Source: Neoroseomonas terrae (lineage in GTDB: Bacteria > Pseudomonadota > Alphaproteobacteria > Acetobacterales > Acetobacteraceae). Taken from it: a stretch of 64,000 bases of DNA. Shown here in pieces: positions 8,037 to 16,281 of the stretch. The stretch's first letter is position 1. Each line of letters opens with the position of its first letter. The notes under the pieces are model-generated. The model had not been told where the DNA came from, did no database searches, and worked only from the letters and a program-made list of their open reading frames with translations. Where the stretch lies: the NCBI RefSeq assembly GCF_018129025.1, contig NZ_JAAEDI010000004.1, positions 186,001 through 250,000 on the forward strand, read 5' to 3'. Both the position numbers and the translations under genes were made by a program.

Positions 8037-8909
8037 TCAATCGGGGGGCAGCGCCAGCAGATCCTGATGGCCGATCATGACCGACAGCCGCCGCGCCATC
8101 GCCTGGTCCGCGCGCGCCTTGGACCAAGCGAGGATGGCATCGAAGCGGCGCCGTTCCCAGGGCAGCGCCGCCTTGGCGTGGCCTTCGGCGATCATGCCAG
8201 CCATCTCGCGCGACCGCCGGTCGATCCGCCAGTCGGACGCGGTGCGCAACACCGTGTAGCCCTGCGCGGCGAAGGCGGTTGCCAGCGCCTCGGTCGCCGC
8301 GGGGCCGAGGGCGGTTCCGCCAAACCCCTTGTCGCGCCGCTGGTCGCGGCGGAAGCCGCGCATCACGATGGCGTCGATCGGGTGCGGCGGCAGGAAGCGC
8401 TCCCGCCCCGTGACATTCAGCGAGGCATAGAAGGGCAGGCGCCGCGCCGCGCAGGCCGCCGCCATGCGCGTCACCCAGCCGCGCGAGACGAGGTCGCACA
8501 GCGCCGAGCACACCACCGCATCGACGCGGTCCAGCGGCAGCACGTCAGGCGCGTCGGCAAGGTCGGCGAGCAGCCCCTCGACCCGCCAGGCGCCGCCCGG
8601 CGTGTGCACCAGCAGCGTCTTCTTCCCCGGGAAGGTCGCGTTGAGGCCAATCGCCTCGGCGCGCTCGGCCATGGTGTCGAAGGCGCGTGACATCAGCCCG
8701 GCATCGGCATCGACCATCGTCCAGGCCTGGGCGCGGTCGATGATGGGCCCGAGCCAGCGGATCAGGCTGCCGGTGCCCGAGCCGAGATCGAGCAGCCGCG
8801 GACGCGCCGGCAGGGCCTCGGCAAGCGCGATGCCCAGTTCCAGGTCGCGCGCGACGGCGTCGTAGGCTTCCCGCAGGTCCAGCCAGTCGCCGTCGAAATC
8901 CTCCGCCAT
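8037..8909 (-). CDS. Class I SAM-dependent methyltransferase
   Basis: 290 residues. The SAM-binding glycine loop LLDLGSGTGSL is at residues 39-49, followed by a VDAD acidic motif typical of strand beta-2. No second domain is evident. It is the last gene of the reductase/PTPS-like/glycosyltransferase operon and its start overlaps the glycosyltransferase stop in a TGATG junction, so tight coupling is expected. It is likely to methylate the small molecule made by the operon rather than a macromolecule, but that is inference from context only. Confidence 0.85.
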   Translation of the reverse strand: MAEDFDGDWLDLREAYDAVARDLELGIALAEALPARPRLLDLGSGTGSLIRWLGPIIDRAQAWTMVDADAGLMSRAFDTMAERAEAIGLNATFPGKKTLLVHTPGGAWRVEGLLADLADAPDVLPLDRVDAVVCSALCDLVSRGWVTRMAAACAARRLPFYASLNVTGRERFLPPHPIDAIVMRGFRRDQRRDKGFGGTALGPAATEALATAFAAQGYTVLRTASDWRIDRRSREMAGMIAEGHAKAALPWERRRFDAILAWSKARADQAMARRLSVMIGHQDLLALPPD

Positions 8910-9955
8910 CAGGCGTGGGCCTTGGCGATTTCGGCGCGGAAGGCCTCGGCGCGGTCCGGCCAGCGCGGCAACGCCTGACCGCCGGCCCAGGCGGCCTCCG
9001 CCATGGCGGCGCGCAGGTCGGCGTCGAAGATCGCCCGGCGCATGCCCTTCGACAGGGAGGTGTGGTCATCGACCGGGGACACGATGGCCGCGCCTGGCAC
9101 CACCACCTCGGCGATCGCGCCGCCGGCGGTGATGGCGAGCGGCAGGCCGCGGGCCATCGCCTCCGCCGCGGCCATGCCGTAGCCCTCCCATTTCGTCGCG
9201 AGGGCAAACAGGTCGGCGCGGTGGTACAGCGCCTCGAGCGCCGCGCCGTCGACCTCGCCGGCGAAGGTCACGCGCTGCTGAATGGCGAGTTCCTCGGCCA
9301 GCGCGCGCAGGCCATGCGCATGGGTCGCGTCGCGTCGTTCGTCGCCGACGATGGTCAAGGTCCATTCGAGGTCGGTTAGGCGGGCTAGGGCACGCAGCAA
9401 CACGTCATGCCCCTTGCGCGGCACCAGCGTGCCGACGGACAGGATCGCGCAGCCCGGCCCGCCTGAGCCCGCGGCGCGCGGCGCTTCCTCGGTGCCGGGT
9501 TCGACGACGCCGATGCGGGTAGGATCGGTGCCGAACTCCTCCGGAAGCCGCCGTGCGGTCAGTGATGAGGTGCAGACGATGCGCGCCATGGCGGCGTACA
9601 GCGCGCGTTCCTGCGCCTTCAGCACCGTGCGGGTGGCGTCGGGGAAGCCGTGTTCAAGCGCCGTCGGGTGATGGATCAGCGCTACGGCGCGGCGCGCCGC
9701 CAGCTCCTGCGCCAACGGCAGGAAGGCCGGCAGGCCAAGGCCGTCAATGACGATACGCGCATCGTCCGGCAAACCCTGCAACGCCGCGCGCGCGCCGTCG
9801 GTGGCGGCCTCGTCCGGGCTGGGGTGGCTGCCGGGCAGTTCCACGACCTCGACCGTCTCGCCCAGGGCGCGCAGCCCGTCCACGATGCGGCGGTCATAGA
9901 TGTAGCCGCCCGAGATCGCGTCGAAGGGGCCGGGGACGAGGAAATGCACCCTCAC
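8909..9955 (-). CDS. Glycosyltransferase family 4 (GT-B fold)
   Basis: 348 residues. The N-terminal Rossmann half starts MRVHFLVPGPFDAISGGYIYD. The C-terminal donor-binding half has SVGTLVPRKGHDVLLRAL and the diagnostic EX7E motif in KWEGYGMAAAEAMARG, which binds the nucleotide-sugar donor. It should transfer a hexose-type sugar from a nucleotide donor with retention. The start overlaps the PTPS-like stop (ATGA at 9952-9955) and the stop overlaps the methyltransferase start. The acceptor is probably the pterin-like product of the neighbours. Confidence 0.9.
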   Translation of the reverse strand: MRVHFLVPGPFDAISGGYIYDRRIVDGLRALGETVEVVELPGSHPSPDEAATDGARAALQGLPDDARIVIDGLGLPAFLPLAQELAARRAVALIHHPTALEHGFPDATRTVLKAQERALYAAMARIVCTSSLTARRLPEEFGTDPTRIGVVEPGTEEAPRAAGSGGPGCAILSVGTLVPRKGHDVLLRALARLTDLEWTLTIVGDERRDATHAHGLRALAEELAIQQRVTFAGEVDGAALEALYHRADLFALATKWEGYGMAAAEAMARGLPLAITAGGAIAEVVVPGAAIVSPVDDHTSLSKGMRRAIFDADLRAAMAEAAWAGGQALPRWPDRAEAFRAEIAKAHA

Positions 9956-10356
9956 GCGGCGGGCGCCCCTTCATAGGCCGCCCAGGCGACATGGCTCTCG
10001 CGTAGCAGGATCTTCAGCCCCGTCACCGCCCTGCCGCCGTCACCCAGGCGCCCTTCCGACAGTGCCGCCGAGAGCAGCCCGTGGATATGCGCGCAGAGAA
10101 ACTCCGTCGTCGTGTTCTGGCCCGCGAATTGCGGCTCGGCATCCAGGTTGCGGTAGTCGAAGCCGTCCAGGATGCGGCGCAACTCCACCTTCGCCGCCGC
10201 GATGTCCACCAGCAGGTTCAGATGGTCCAGCCGTGGTGCGCGGAATTCCGCCTCCACCACGAAGGTCGCGCCGTGCAGGCGCTGCGCCGGGCCGAATTCC
10301 TCCCCACGGAAGGAATGGGCGATCATGACGTGGTCGACGACGGTCAGGCTGAACAT
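9952..10356 (-). CDS. 6-pyruvoyl-tetrahydropterin synthase-like protein with altered active site
   Basis: 134 residues, same length and fold signature as QueD/PTPS. The first zinc-type His14 is kept in MIAHSF. The normal Cys-x3-His-Gly-His motif reads AQRLHGAT, so the catalytic Cys is Ala24, His28 remains, and the third zinc ligand is Ala30. The Asp-His relay appears as FDYRN with Tyr68 in place of His. The substrate-binding Glu120 in LRESHVAWAAYE is kept. It therefore probably binds a pterin-like compound but cannot use standard PTPS chemistry. Coupled to the glycosyltransferase by an ATGA overlap. Confidence 0.88.
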   Translation of the reverse strand: MFSLTVVDHVMIAHSFRGEEFGPAQRLHGATFVVEAEFRAPRLDHLNLLVDIAAAKVELRRILDGFDYRNLDAEPQFAGQNTTTEFLCAHIHGLLSAALSEGRLGDGGRAVTGLKILLRESHVAWAAYEGAPAA

Positions 10357-10401
10357 GCCGCCTGTTTAGCCGGCGGCCTGCGTCACGTCACGCGCAGCGT
10401 C

Positions 10402-10560
10402 TCATGACATGGGCATGACCGCGAAGGCGACGAGGAACGCCACCACGACGGTGATCAGCGACACCAGCAGCACCCACCGCATCGTGCCGAGCGTCTTGCC
10501 TTGCCGTACGCGCGTGGTGTCGCTGCGGGCATCGGGCGGCAATCGCGACTTGTCGGACAT
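10402..10560 (-). CDS. Small single-pass membrane protein
   Basis: 52 residues: a charged N-terminus (SDKSRLPPDARSDTTRVRQGK) and one hydrophobic helix, RWVLLVSLITVVVAFLVAFAV, close to the C-terminus. The ATG at 10560 is preceded by a strong AAGGAAAGGA ribosome site, better than the in-frame ATG at 10605. It lies inside the operon between the MDR dehydrogenase and the PTPS-like gene. It may anchor or cap the pathway at the membrane. I recognise no family. Confidence 0.65.
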   Translation of the reverse strand: MSDKSRLPPDARSDTTRVRQGKTLGTMRWVLLVSLITVVVAFLVAFAVMPMS

Positions 10561-10617
10561 GGCCCGGTTCCTTTCCTTGAATCTGAAAAGGAAACGCCTT
10601 GCCATTGGCCCAGTTGC

Positions 10618-11601
10618 CTATCCGCCGTAGGTGATCACCGGGCAGGGCGGGGCGAGGCCATCTTCCGGCGATGCATCGAGCAGCCGGGGCATCGATTCCG
10701 CCAGCGCGGCGAAGGGCGTCAGCGGCCCAAGCAGCCCGTCCAAGCGCGGATCGGCCAGCAGCGAAAGCGCCAGCGCCATCCGCTCGCCATGCGTCCGCCG
10801 ACCCCGCATCGCGGGTGCGACGGCACCGACCTGGGTCGAGACGATCGACAGCCGCTTCGCATGGAACGCTTCCCCCAGCGGCAGTACCGCTTCTCGCGTG
10901 CCATACCAGGACGCCTCAACGATGCGGGCCTCGAAGGCGCAGAGCGTGAGCGCCAGGCGCAGCCCGGCCGGATCGGCGCTGGCATGGATGATGAGGTCGC
11001 GCTCCCCCGGTGCCTCCTCCGGCATGACGAAGGTCGCGCCCAACGATTCGACCAGCGCGCGGCGGCGCGGATCGAGATCGCAGACCGCGACCTCCATCCC
11101 GGGCATGCGGGCGAGCAGCGCCGCCGCCAGCAGCCCGACCACGCCGGCGCCGATGACCAGCGCCCGCTCGCCGGCAAGGGGCCTCGCATCCCACAGGATG
11201 TTGACCGCCGTCTCCATGTTGGCGGCAAGCACCGCCCTGGCATCCGGCACGCCATCGGGCACGGGGATGCACATCGCCGCCGGGGCGAGGAAGCGGTCCT
11301 GGTGCGGGTGCAGACAGAAGACGCGCCGGCCGAGCAGCGCGGCCGGCCCGTCCTCGACCACGCCGACGGCGCTGTAGCCGTACTTGACGGGGAAGGGGAA
11401 CGCGCCGGCCTGGAGCGGGCAGCGCATGGCCGCATGCTGGCTCTCTGGCACGCGGCCCTGAAGCACGAGCCGCTCCGTCCCGCGCGAGATGCCGGTGGCG
11501 AGCGTGCGCACCAGCGCCTGGTCCGGTGCGCGGGGCGGCAGCCCTTCCTCCCGGATTTCGCAGCGCCCCGGGGCGACGGTCCAGAGCGCGCGTGCGATCA
11601 T
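10618..11601 (-). CDS. MDR-family (zinc-type) dehydrogenase
   Basis: 327 residues. The N-terminal GroES-like domain has LATGISRGTE, in which the catalytic zinc-ligand position is Ser39 rather than Cys, as in BchC-like members. The Rossmann NAD(P) motif VIGAGVVGLLAA is at 149-160. The structural-zinc lobe is absent. It should oxidise or reduce an alcohol/ketone on a small molecule. Its start overlaps the RibD-like stop (ATGA at 11598-11601). Longer upstream frame is part of the neighbouring gene in another phase, so the ATG at 11601 is used. Confidence 0.88.
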   Translation of the reverse strand: MIARALWTVAPGRCEIREEGLPPRAPDQALVRTLATGISRGTERLVLQGRVPESQHAAMRCPLQAGAFPFPVKYGYSAVGVVEDGPAALLGRRVFCLHPHQDRFLAPAAMCIPVPDGVPDARAVLAANMETAVNILWDARPLAGERALVIGAGVVGLLAAALLARMPGMEVAVCDLDPRRRALVESLGATFVMPEEAPGERDLIIHASADPAGLRLALTLCAFEARIVEASWYGTREAVLPLGEAFHAKRLSIVSTQVGAVAPAMRGRRTHGERMALALSLLADPRLDGLLGPLTPFAALAESMPRLLDASPEDGLAPPCPVITYGG

Positions 11602-12374
11602 TCCCGGCACCCCGGCCGTGCCCGACCGACCGGGATGTCGAGCAGGATGTCCGGCGCGATGTCGTGCACCGTCCAGGTGAAGCGCATGCCATCCGCGATG
11701 CGCGGCACCGCCGGCAGGGTGAAGGCCGGAATCCCCGAGCCGAGCAGCACCGGTGCGACCGTCACATGCAGGTGGTCCAGGCAGCCGGCGGCCAGGAAGC
11801 GCGAGACGGTGACGCCGCCGCCCTCGACGAAGATGCGGGTGAGGCCGCGCGCGGCAAGGGCGCGCAGCAGCGCCGCGGGCGCGATGCCGCCGCCCGGCTC
11901 GCGCGGCAGGCGCAAGACCTCCGCCGTGCCGTGCCGGTCCGCGCCGGTGGCGTCCGCCGCGCAGGCCAGCAGCGTCGGCGGTCCTTCGCGGAACACGCCA
12001 TAGTCGCTCGTGAGCCGCCGTTCGGTGTCGATCACGACGCGCAGCGGGTTGGGGCCCGGCACCTTCCGCGTGGTCAGCCGCGGATCGTCGTGCCGCACCG
12101 TGCCGGCGCCGACGACCACGGCATGGCACAAGCCCCGAAGGCGGTGCGTGTGCAGGATGTCGCCCGGCCCGCCGATCCATTGGCTCGACCCGCCAACGGT
12201 TGCGATGCGGCCGTCCAGCGTCTGCGCCAGCCGACCAACCACGCGACAGCCGTCAGGCGCTACAGGCGGGGCCAGCAGTGGGGCGAACATTGGCGCCAGC
12301 ACGCCGGCCACCGGCCCACCGTCGCGGGCAGCAAGCAGCGCGATCCAATCCGGGTCGTCCGGCGGCGTGTCCAT
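11598..12374 (-). CDS. RibD-type pyrimidine reductase-domain protein
   Basis: 258 residues containing only the RibD C-terminal (dihydrofolate-reductase-like) domain, without the deaminase half. Landmarks are GRLAQTLDGRIATVGGSSQW, then VVVGAGTVRHDDPRLTTR (about 86-103) and IFVEGGGVTVSRFL with the conserved VEGGG at 183-187. Such free-standing domains reduce a ribosylated pyrimidine or pterin with NADPH. It is the first gene of the operon, so its product or substrate is likely shared with the PTPS-like protein. It is not the main riboflavin enzyme by context. Confidence 0.85.
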   Translation of the reverse strand: MDTPPDDPDWIALLAARDGGPVAGVLAPMFAPLLAPPVAPDGCRVVGRLAQTLDGRIATVGGSSQWIGGPGDILHTHRLRGLCHAVVVGAGTVRHDDPRLTTRKVPGPNPLRVVIDTERRLTSDYGVFREGPPTLLACAADATGADRHGTAEVLRLPREPGGGIAPAALLRALAARGLTRIFVEGGGVTVSRFLAAGCLDHLHVTVAPVLLGSGIPAFTLPAVPRIADGMRFTWTVHDIAPDILLDIPVGRARPGCRE

Positions 12375-12442
12375 CGTCGCGCCTCATGCCCGAAGCCGGG
12401 GGCGGGCGCCAGGGCGGACGGAGGGCGGTGGGCCTTACAGGT

Positions 12443-12667
12443 CGGAGGGGCGCCGCCCCTCCGAACCACCCCGCCAGGGGGTTGGACCCCCTGGACCGCA
12501 ATCCGTTGGTGCCGTGCATGGCGGGCTTGCTGTCCCCTCCAGGCGCGTTTGGTGCGCATGGTTGAGTTCCGGCATCCAGTCTGCCCGTGACGCACTACAC
12601 CAAGTGGAGGTTTGCAAAGGCCCTTCGGCCTTTGCTGGGGTGGTTTGGAGGGGCAAAGCCCCTCCAA
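12443..12667. repeat. Four-hairpin intergenic palindrome cluster
   Basis: Four perfect hairpins lie in about 225 bases between the permease genes and the ribD-like operon, both on the minus strand. Stems are CGGAGGGGC/GCCCCTCCG at 12443-12463, CCAGGGGGT/ACCCCCTGG at 12474-12494, GCAAAGGCC/GGCCTTTGC at 12614-12635, and TTGGAGGGGC/GCCCCTCCAA at 12645-12667. Hairpins 1 and 4 share the GGAGGGGC core. This resembles a bidirectional terminator array or a REP-like element. No coding frame of interest is seen here. Confidence 0.6.
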
Positions 12668-12672
12668 CTTGG

Positions 12673-13188
12673 CTACGGCGACCCGATCCCGATCGGCACC
12701 CATTCCAGCACCAGCTCGGCGAGCAGCCCCGCCGCGATCGGCAGCGGCAGCGCGGCGATCATGCGCATCGCAACGAAGCGCCAGCCGAGCACCGGGTATT
12801 CCCAGGTGATGATCCGATGCACCGCGAAAATCGACCAGCCGGTGATCAGCGCCGCCATCTGCGGCACGCCCGCGCCGGCCTTGGTGAAGGCCAGCACGAG
12901 CGGGAAAGTCACGAAGGGCCCGCCCGGCATGAAGCCGCCGGCCACTGAGGCGACGACGATGCCCAGGAAGCCGGAATCCGGCCCGATCCAGGTAACCGCC
13001 GCATCGGCCGGCATCAGCTCGGCGAGGAAGGCCGCCATCGGCAGCGCGACGCAGAACAGCGGCAGGATCTTGCCGAGGCTCTGCCCCGTCTCGGCGCCGA
13101 CGCGGCGCAGAGTGCCGGGTCCGCGCCGCAGGCAAAAGCCCAGCGCGACCAGCGCCAGCAGCCACAGGAAGGCCTGCCCGCCGGTCAT
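12673..13188 (-). CDS. Permease, second half (DUF318/COG0701-like)
   Basis: 171 residues with about four to five hydrophobic helices and the repeat signature SVAGGFMPGGPFVTFPLVLAF followed by MAALITGWSIFAVHRIITWEYPVLGWRFVAMR. The upstream gene carries the same signature (AGTLTPGGPMAAFPLVLVL then YILGWSLNGFQKLLVYEVPLLGPEFAVMR). These are the two homologous halves usually fused in one COG0701 permease. The start overlaps the stop of the first half (ATGA at 13185-13188), so the halves are likely made together and pair in the inner membrane. Substrate unknown. Confidence 0.82.
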   Translation of the reverse strand: MTGGQAFLWLLALVALGFCLRRGPGTLRRVGAETGQSLGKILPLFCVALPMAAFLAELMPADAAVTWIGPDSGFLGIVVASVAGGFMPGGPFVTFPLVLAFTKAGAGVPQMAALITGWSIFAVHRIITWEYPVLGWRFVAMRMIAALPLPIAAGLLAELVLEWVPIGIGSP

Positions 13189-13712
13189 CGCGGCGGCTCC
13201 CAGGCGATGGGCAGCTTGCGGGCGATCCAGCCGGCGACCATCGGCATCGGCAGCGTGATCAGCGTTCGCATGACGGCGAATTCGGGGCCGAGCAGCGGGA
13301 CTTCGTAGACCAGCAACTTCTGGAAACCGTTCAGCGACCAGCCGAGGATGTAGGCGACGAGCGCGCCGCGATCCGCACCGGCGCTCGCCAGCACCAGCAC
13401 CAGCGGGAAGGCCGCCATCGGCCCGCCCGGCGTGAGCGTGCCGGCAACCGTCGCGACCATCAGGCCGAACCAGCCGCTTTCCTCGCCCATCCAACGCGCA
13501 AGCGCGCCGGGGGACACCAGCTGCCGCAGCGCGGCGGCGAGCAGCAGCCCGGCCAGCAGCGACGGCATGATGAACAGGAACAGCTCCCACGCATGATACA
13601 GCGCGCGGCCGACGGCGGGGCCGCCGTCGCGCTGCCACAGCGCGGCCGCGGCCATCGCGCAGATGGTGCCGATCACCATCAGGCTGGCATGTCGACGCAG
13701 AAGGTTGATCAC
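13185..13712 (-). CDS. Permease, first half (DUF318/COG0701-like)
   Basis: 175 residues with predicted helices at the N-terminus (SLMVIGTICAMAAAAL) and in LFLFIMPSLLAGLLLAAAL, and the TPGGP re-entrant-like motif in the middle. It is the partner of the half-permease that follows with an ATGA overlap. In most bacteria the two halves form one protein of about 330 residues, so this is a split arrangement rather than a frameshift: both genes have complete frames and own start codons. Likely an efflux permease of the ArsP/UPF0718 superfamily, substrate unknown. Confidence 0.8.
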   Translation of the reverse strand: MINLLRRHASLMVIGTICAMAAAALWQRDGGPAVGRALYHAWELFLFIMPSLLAGLLLAAALRQLVSPGALARWMGEESGWFGLMVATVAGTLTPGGPMAAFPLVLVLASAGADRGALVAYILGWSLNGFQKLLVYEVPLLGPEFAVMRTLITLPMPMVAGWIARKLPIAWEPPR

Positions 13713-14218
13713 GCGCGCAACCTGCGCCGCGCGGCACGGCCCGACAAGCCTTCGGGCCCGTCAGGCGAATACGCTCGGCTGCCACCAGCCATCGGTCCCG
13801 GACATGGCTCGTCCCTTTACGCGCACCATCCCATGGCGCCGTTGCTGTGGCGCGCATCAGCGAGCCGGTCGGTCGCCAAGGCCGTCGATGCCCTCTCGGC
13901 TTGGCGCCATCCGCGGCGGCGCGCCGCGGAAGCGCGCTGCTAGCGGTCTGTCGACGGTAGCGTGCTCTGTGAACTGCCGGTCGAGATCGCCGCACGCGAG
14001 CGTGCGGCATGGCTCGGCTTTCGCGTCAGGCGGCATCGGATGCGGCCGGGGAGCACGCACCGCTGAGCATAACCGCCCGCCGTCGAGCAGCGATCCGGGT
14101 GGTGGCTACGACCTGCACGAGCCCTGGGCCGCGTCCGCTAGCGTTGGCTCACGGCAACGGCTCCAGGGCTTTGGGCACCTTCACGCGATCAGGCGAGTGC
14201 TCCTGGTGGGGGTCTGCC
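13713..14218. other. 506-base intergenic region without a supported gene
   Basis: Lies between the permease pair and the UDP-glucuronate decarboxylase gene, both minus strand. Only short frames with no family features are present. One perfect 8-bp hairpin, GCCGCACG/CGTGCGGC, is at 13989-14008. It could hold the permease promoter and the decarboxylase terminator. I see no tRNA, IS end or remnant protein that I can support. Confidence 0.5.
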
Positions 14219-15184
14219 TTAAACAGCGGAATCCACAGGCCGGCGCAGCAGCGCGTCGAAATAGGCCACCGTGCGACGGAGCCCGTCCTCGAGCGGCACC
14301 AAGGGTTCCCAGCCGAGCAGCTGCTTCGCAAGGCCGATGTCAGGGCAGCGCCGCGTCGGATCGTCCTGCGGCAGTGGCCGCTTCTCGAGCTGCACCCCTT
14401 CGCCGCACAGCGCGATCACACGCTCTGCCAGCTCACGCACCGTGATTTCATGCGGGTTGCCGAGGTTGACCGGGCCGGTGATGTCGTCGGGCGTCGCCAT
14501 CAGCCGCATCAGCCCCTCGACGAGGTCATCCACGAAGCAGAAGGACCGGGTCTGCGTGCCCTCGCCATAGATCGTCACCGGCTGGCCCTGCAGCGCCTGG
14601 ACGATGAAGTTCGACACCACGCGCCCGTCCTGCGGATGCATGCGCGGCCCGTACGTGTTGAAGATGCGCGCCACCTTGATGCGCACGTTGTGCTGGCGGA
14701 AATAGTCGAAGAAGAGCGTCTCGGCGCAGCGCTTGCCTTCGTCGTAGCAGGCGCGCGGCCCCAGCGGGTTGACCGAGCCGCGGTAGTCCTCGGTCTGTGG
14801 ATGCACTTCCGGGTCGCCATAGACCTCCGACGTCGAGGCCTGCAGAACCTTCGCCTTCACGCGCTTCGCGAGGCCGAGCATGTTCAGCGCGCCGCTGATG
14901 CTCGTCTTCGTCGTCTGCACCGGGTCGAACTGGTAATGCACCGGGGAGGCGGGGCAGGCGAGGTTGTAGATCTCGTCCACCTCGACATAGAGCGGGAAGG
15001 TCACGTCGTGCCGCATCGCCTCGAAGCGCGGATGCGGCAGCAGGTGGGAGATGTTGTCCCGCGTGCCCGTGAAATAGTTGTCGACGCAGAGCACCGAATC
15101 GCCACGCGCGAGCAGCCGCTCGCAGAGATGGGACCCGATGAAGCCGGCCCCGCCCGTTACCAGCACGCGCTTGCGCGAGATCAT
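14219..15184 (-). CDS. UDP-glucuronate decarboxylase (UDP-xylose synthase)
   Basis: 321 residues, extended SDR. The NAD-binding TGGAGFIG motif is at 10-17, the active-site Ser/Thr lie in [10 protein letters not shown] near 116-124, and the catalytic pair is Tyr147 and Lys151 in [24 protein letters not shown] and [17 protein letters not shown] are characteristic of UXS rather than of other epimerases. It makes UDP-xylose from UDP-glucuronate in the cytoplasm for surface polysaccharide. It sits next to a GDP-mannose dehydratase on the same strand, suggesting a nucleotide-sugar unit. Confidence 0.93.
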   Translation of the reverse strand: MISRKRVLVTGGAGFIGSHLCERLLARGDSVLCVDNYFTGTRDNISHLLPHPRFEAMRHDVTFPLYVEVDEIYNLACPASPVHYQFDPVQTTKTSISGALNMLGLAKRVKAKVLQASTSEVYGDPEVHPQTEDYRGSVNPLGPRACYDEGKRCAETLFFDYFRQHNVRIKVARIFNTYGPRMHPQDGRVVSNFIVQALQGQPVTIYGEGTQTRSFCFVDDLVEGLMRLMATPDDITGPVNLGNPHEITVRELAERVIALCGEGVQLEKRPLPQDDPTRRCPDIGLAKQLLGWEPLVPLEDGLRRTVAYFDALLRRPVDSAV

Positions 15185-15224
15185 GCCGCCCTGTGCTCCC
15201 TGGTTACAGTAGCTTCGTCGCCCG

Positions 15225-16202
15225 TCATGCCCGGGCCCGCCAGCGCGCGAGATCGGCTTCCACCATCTCCGCGATCATCGCCTCCAGTCTGGTCTCCGGC
15301 GACCAGCCGAGCTTCGTTCTTGCCCGCGACGCGTCGCCCACCGTCACGTCGACATCGGCCGGGCGAAGGAAGGCGGGGTCGACGCGGACATGGTTCTCAT
15401 AGTCCAGCCCGACATGGGCGAAGGCGATGCGGCAGAGATCGCGGATCGAGGCCGCACGGCCCGTTGCCACGACGTAGTCGTCCGCGCGGTCCTGCTGCAG
15501 CATCAGCCACATGGCCTGCACGTAGTCCCGCGCATGGCCGAAATCGCGCCGCGCCTCGAGGTTGCCCATCGGCAGCTCGGTCGCGAGGCCGAGGCTGATG
15601 CGCGCCGCCCCGTCGGTGATCTTGCGCAGCACGAACTCGATGCCGCGCAGCGGGCTGTCGTGGTTGAACATGATGCCGTTGCAGCCGAACAGGCCGAAGG
15701 CGTCGCGGTAGTTCTGCACGAGGCAATGCGCGAAGACCTTGGCCGAGGCATAGGGGCTGCGCGGATGGAACTGCGTGGCCTCGTTCTGAGCCGGCGTCTC
15801 GGCGCGGCCGAACATCTCCGAGGAACTGGCCTGGAAGTAGCGCGCCTTGGGGGCTGCGATCCGTACTGCCTCCAGCATGTTCGCGGTGCCGATCGCCGTC
15901 ACCTGCGTCGTCAGCAGCGGCTGGTCCCAGGACATGCGCACGAAGGACTGGGCGGCAAGATTGTAGATCTCGTCCGGCTTCACCTTGTCGAGCAGGCGGA
16001 TCAGGGAGGACAGGTCGATCAGGTTGCCATCGACCATGGCCACCGCGCCCTCGCAGCCGAGCCGCCGGAGGCGCTCCTGCACCGCCTCCGACCCGCCATG
16101 GCGGTGCAGAAGGCCGTAGACCTCGTATCCCTTGCCCAGCAGCAGCGCCGCGAGATAGGCGCCGTCCTGACCCGTCACCCCGGTGATCAACACGCGCGCC
16201 AT
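15225..16202 (-). CDS. gmd: GDP-mannose 4,6-dehydratase
   Basis: 325 residues, extended SDR. The NAD(P) motif [10 protein letters not shown] is at 7-16, followed by the Gmd-type LLHRHGGSE segment. The serine-rich [17 protein letters not shown] region and the catalytic Tyr151/Lys155 in [11 protein letters not shown] are present, as are HDSPLRG and [17 protein letters not shown]. It produces GDP-4-keto-6-deoxymannose, precursor of GDP-rhamnose, fucose or perosamine. The second enzyme needed is not in the window. Forty bases separate it from the UDP-xylose gene, which follows on the same strand. Confidence 0.92.
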   Translation of the reverse strand: MARVLITGVTGQDGAYLAALLLGKGYEVYGLLHRHGGSEAVQERLRRLGCEGAVAMVDGNLIDLSSLIRLLDKVKPDEIYNLAAQSFVRMSWDQPLLTTQVTAIGTANMLEAVRIAAPKARYFQASSSEMFGRAETPAQNEATQFHPRSPYASAKVFAHCLVQNYRDAFGLFGCNGIMFNHDSPLRGIEFVLRKITDGAARISLGLATELPMGNLEARRDFGHARDYVQAMWLMLQQDRADDYVVATGRAASIRDLCRIAFAHVGLDYENHVRVDPAFLRPADVDVTVGDASRARTKLGWSPETRLEAMIAEMVEADLARWRARA

Positions 16203-16281
16203 ATGGTCCCGGATCCGCCCTTCGTCGTGTCCGTGAACCCTTACACGCTGCCGCGCCCGGCAGCCAACCGGGGGAGGCCGG

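Noticed and set aside
14149..14331. 60-residue frame overlapping the UDP-glucuronate decarboxylase end
   Set aside because: Arg/Cys/Ser-rich frameshifted reading of the decarboxylase tail; no start signal and no family.
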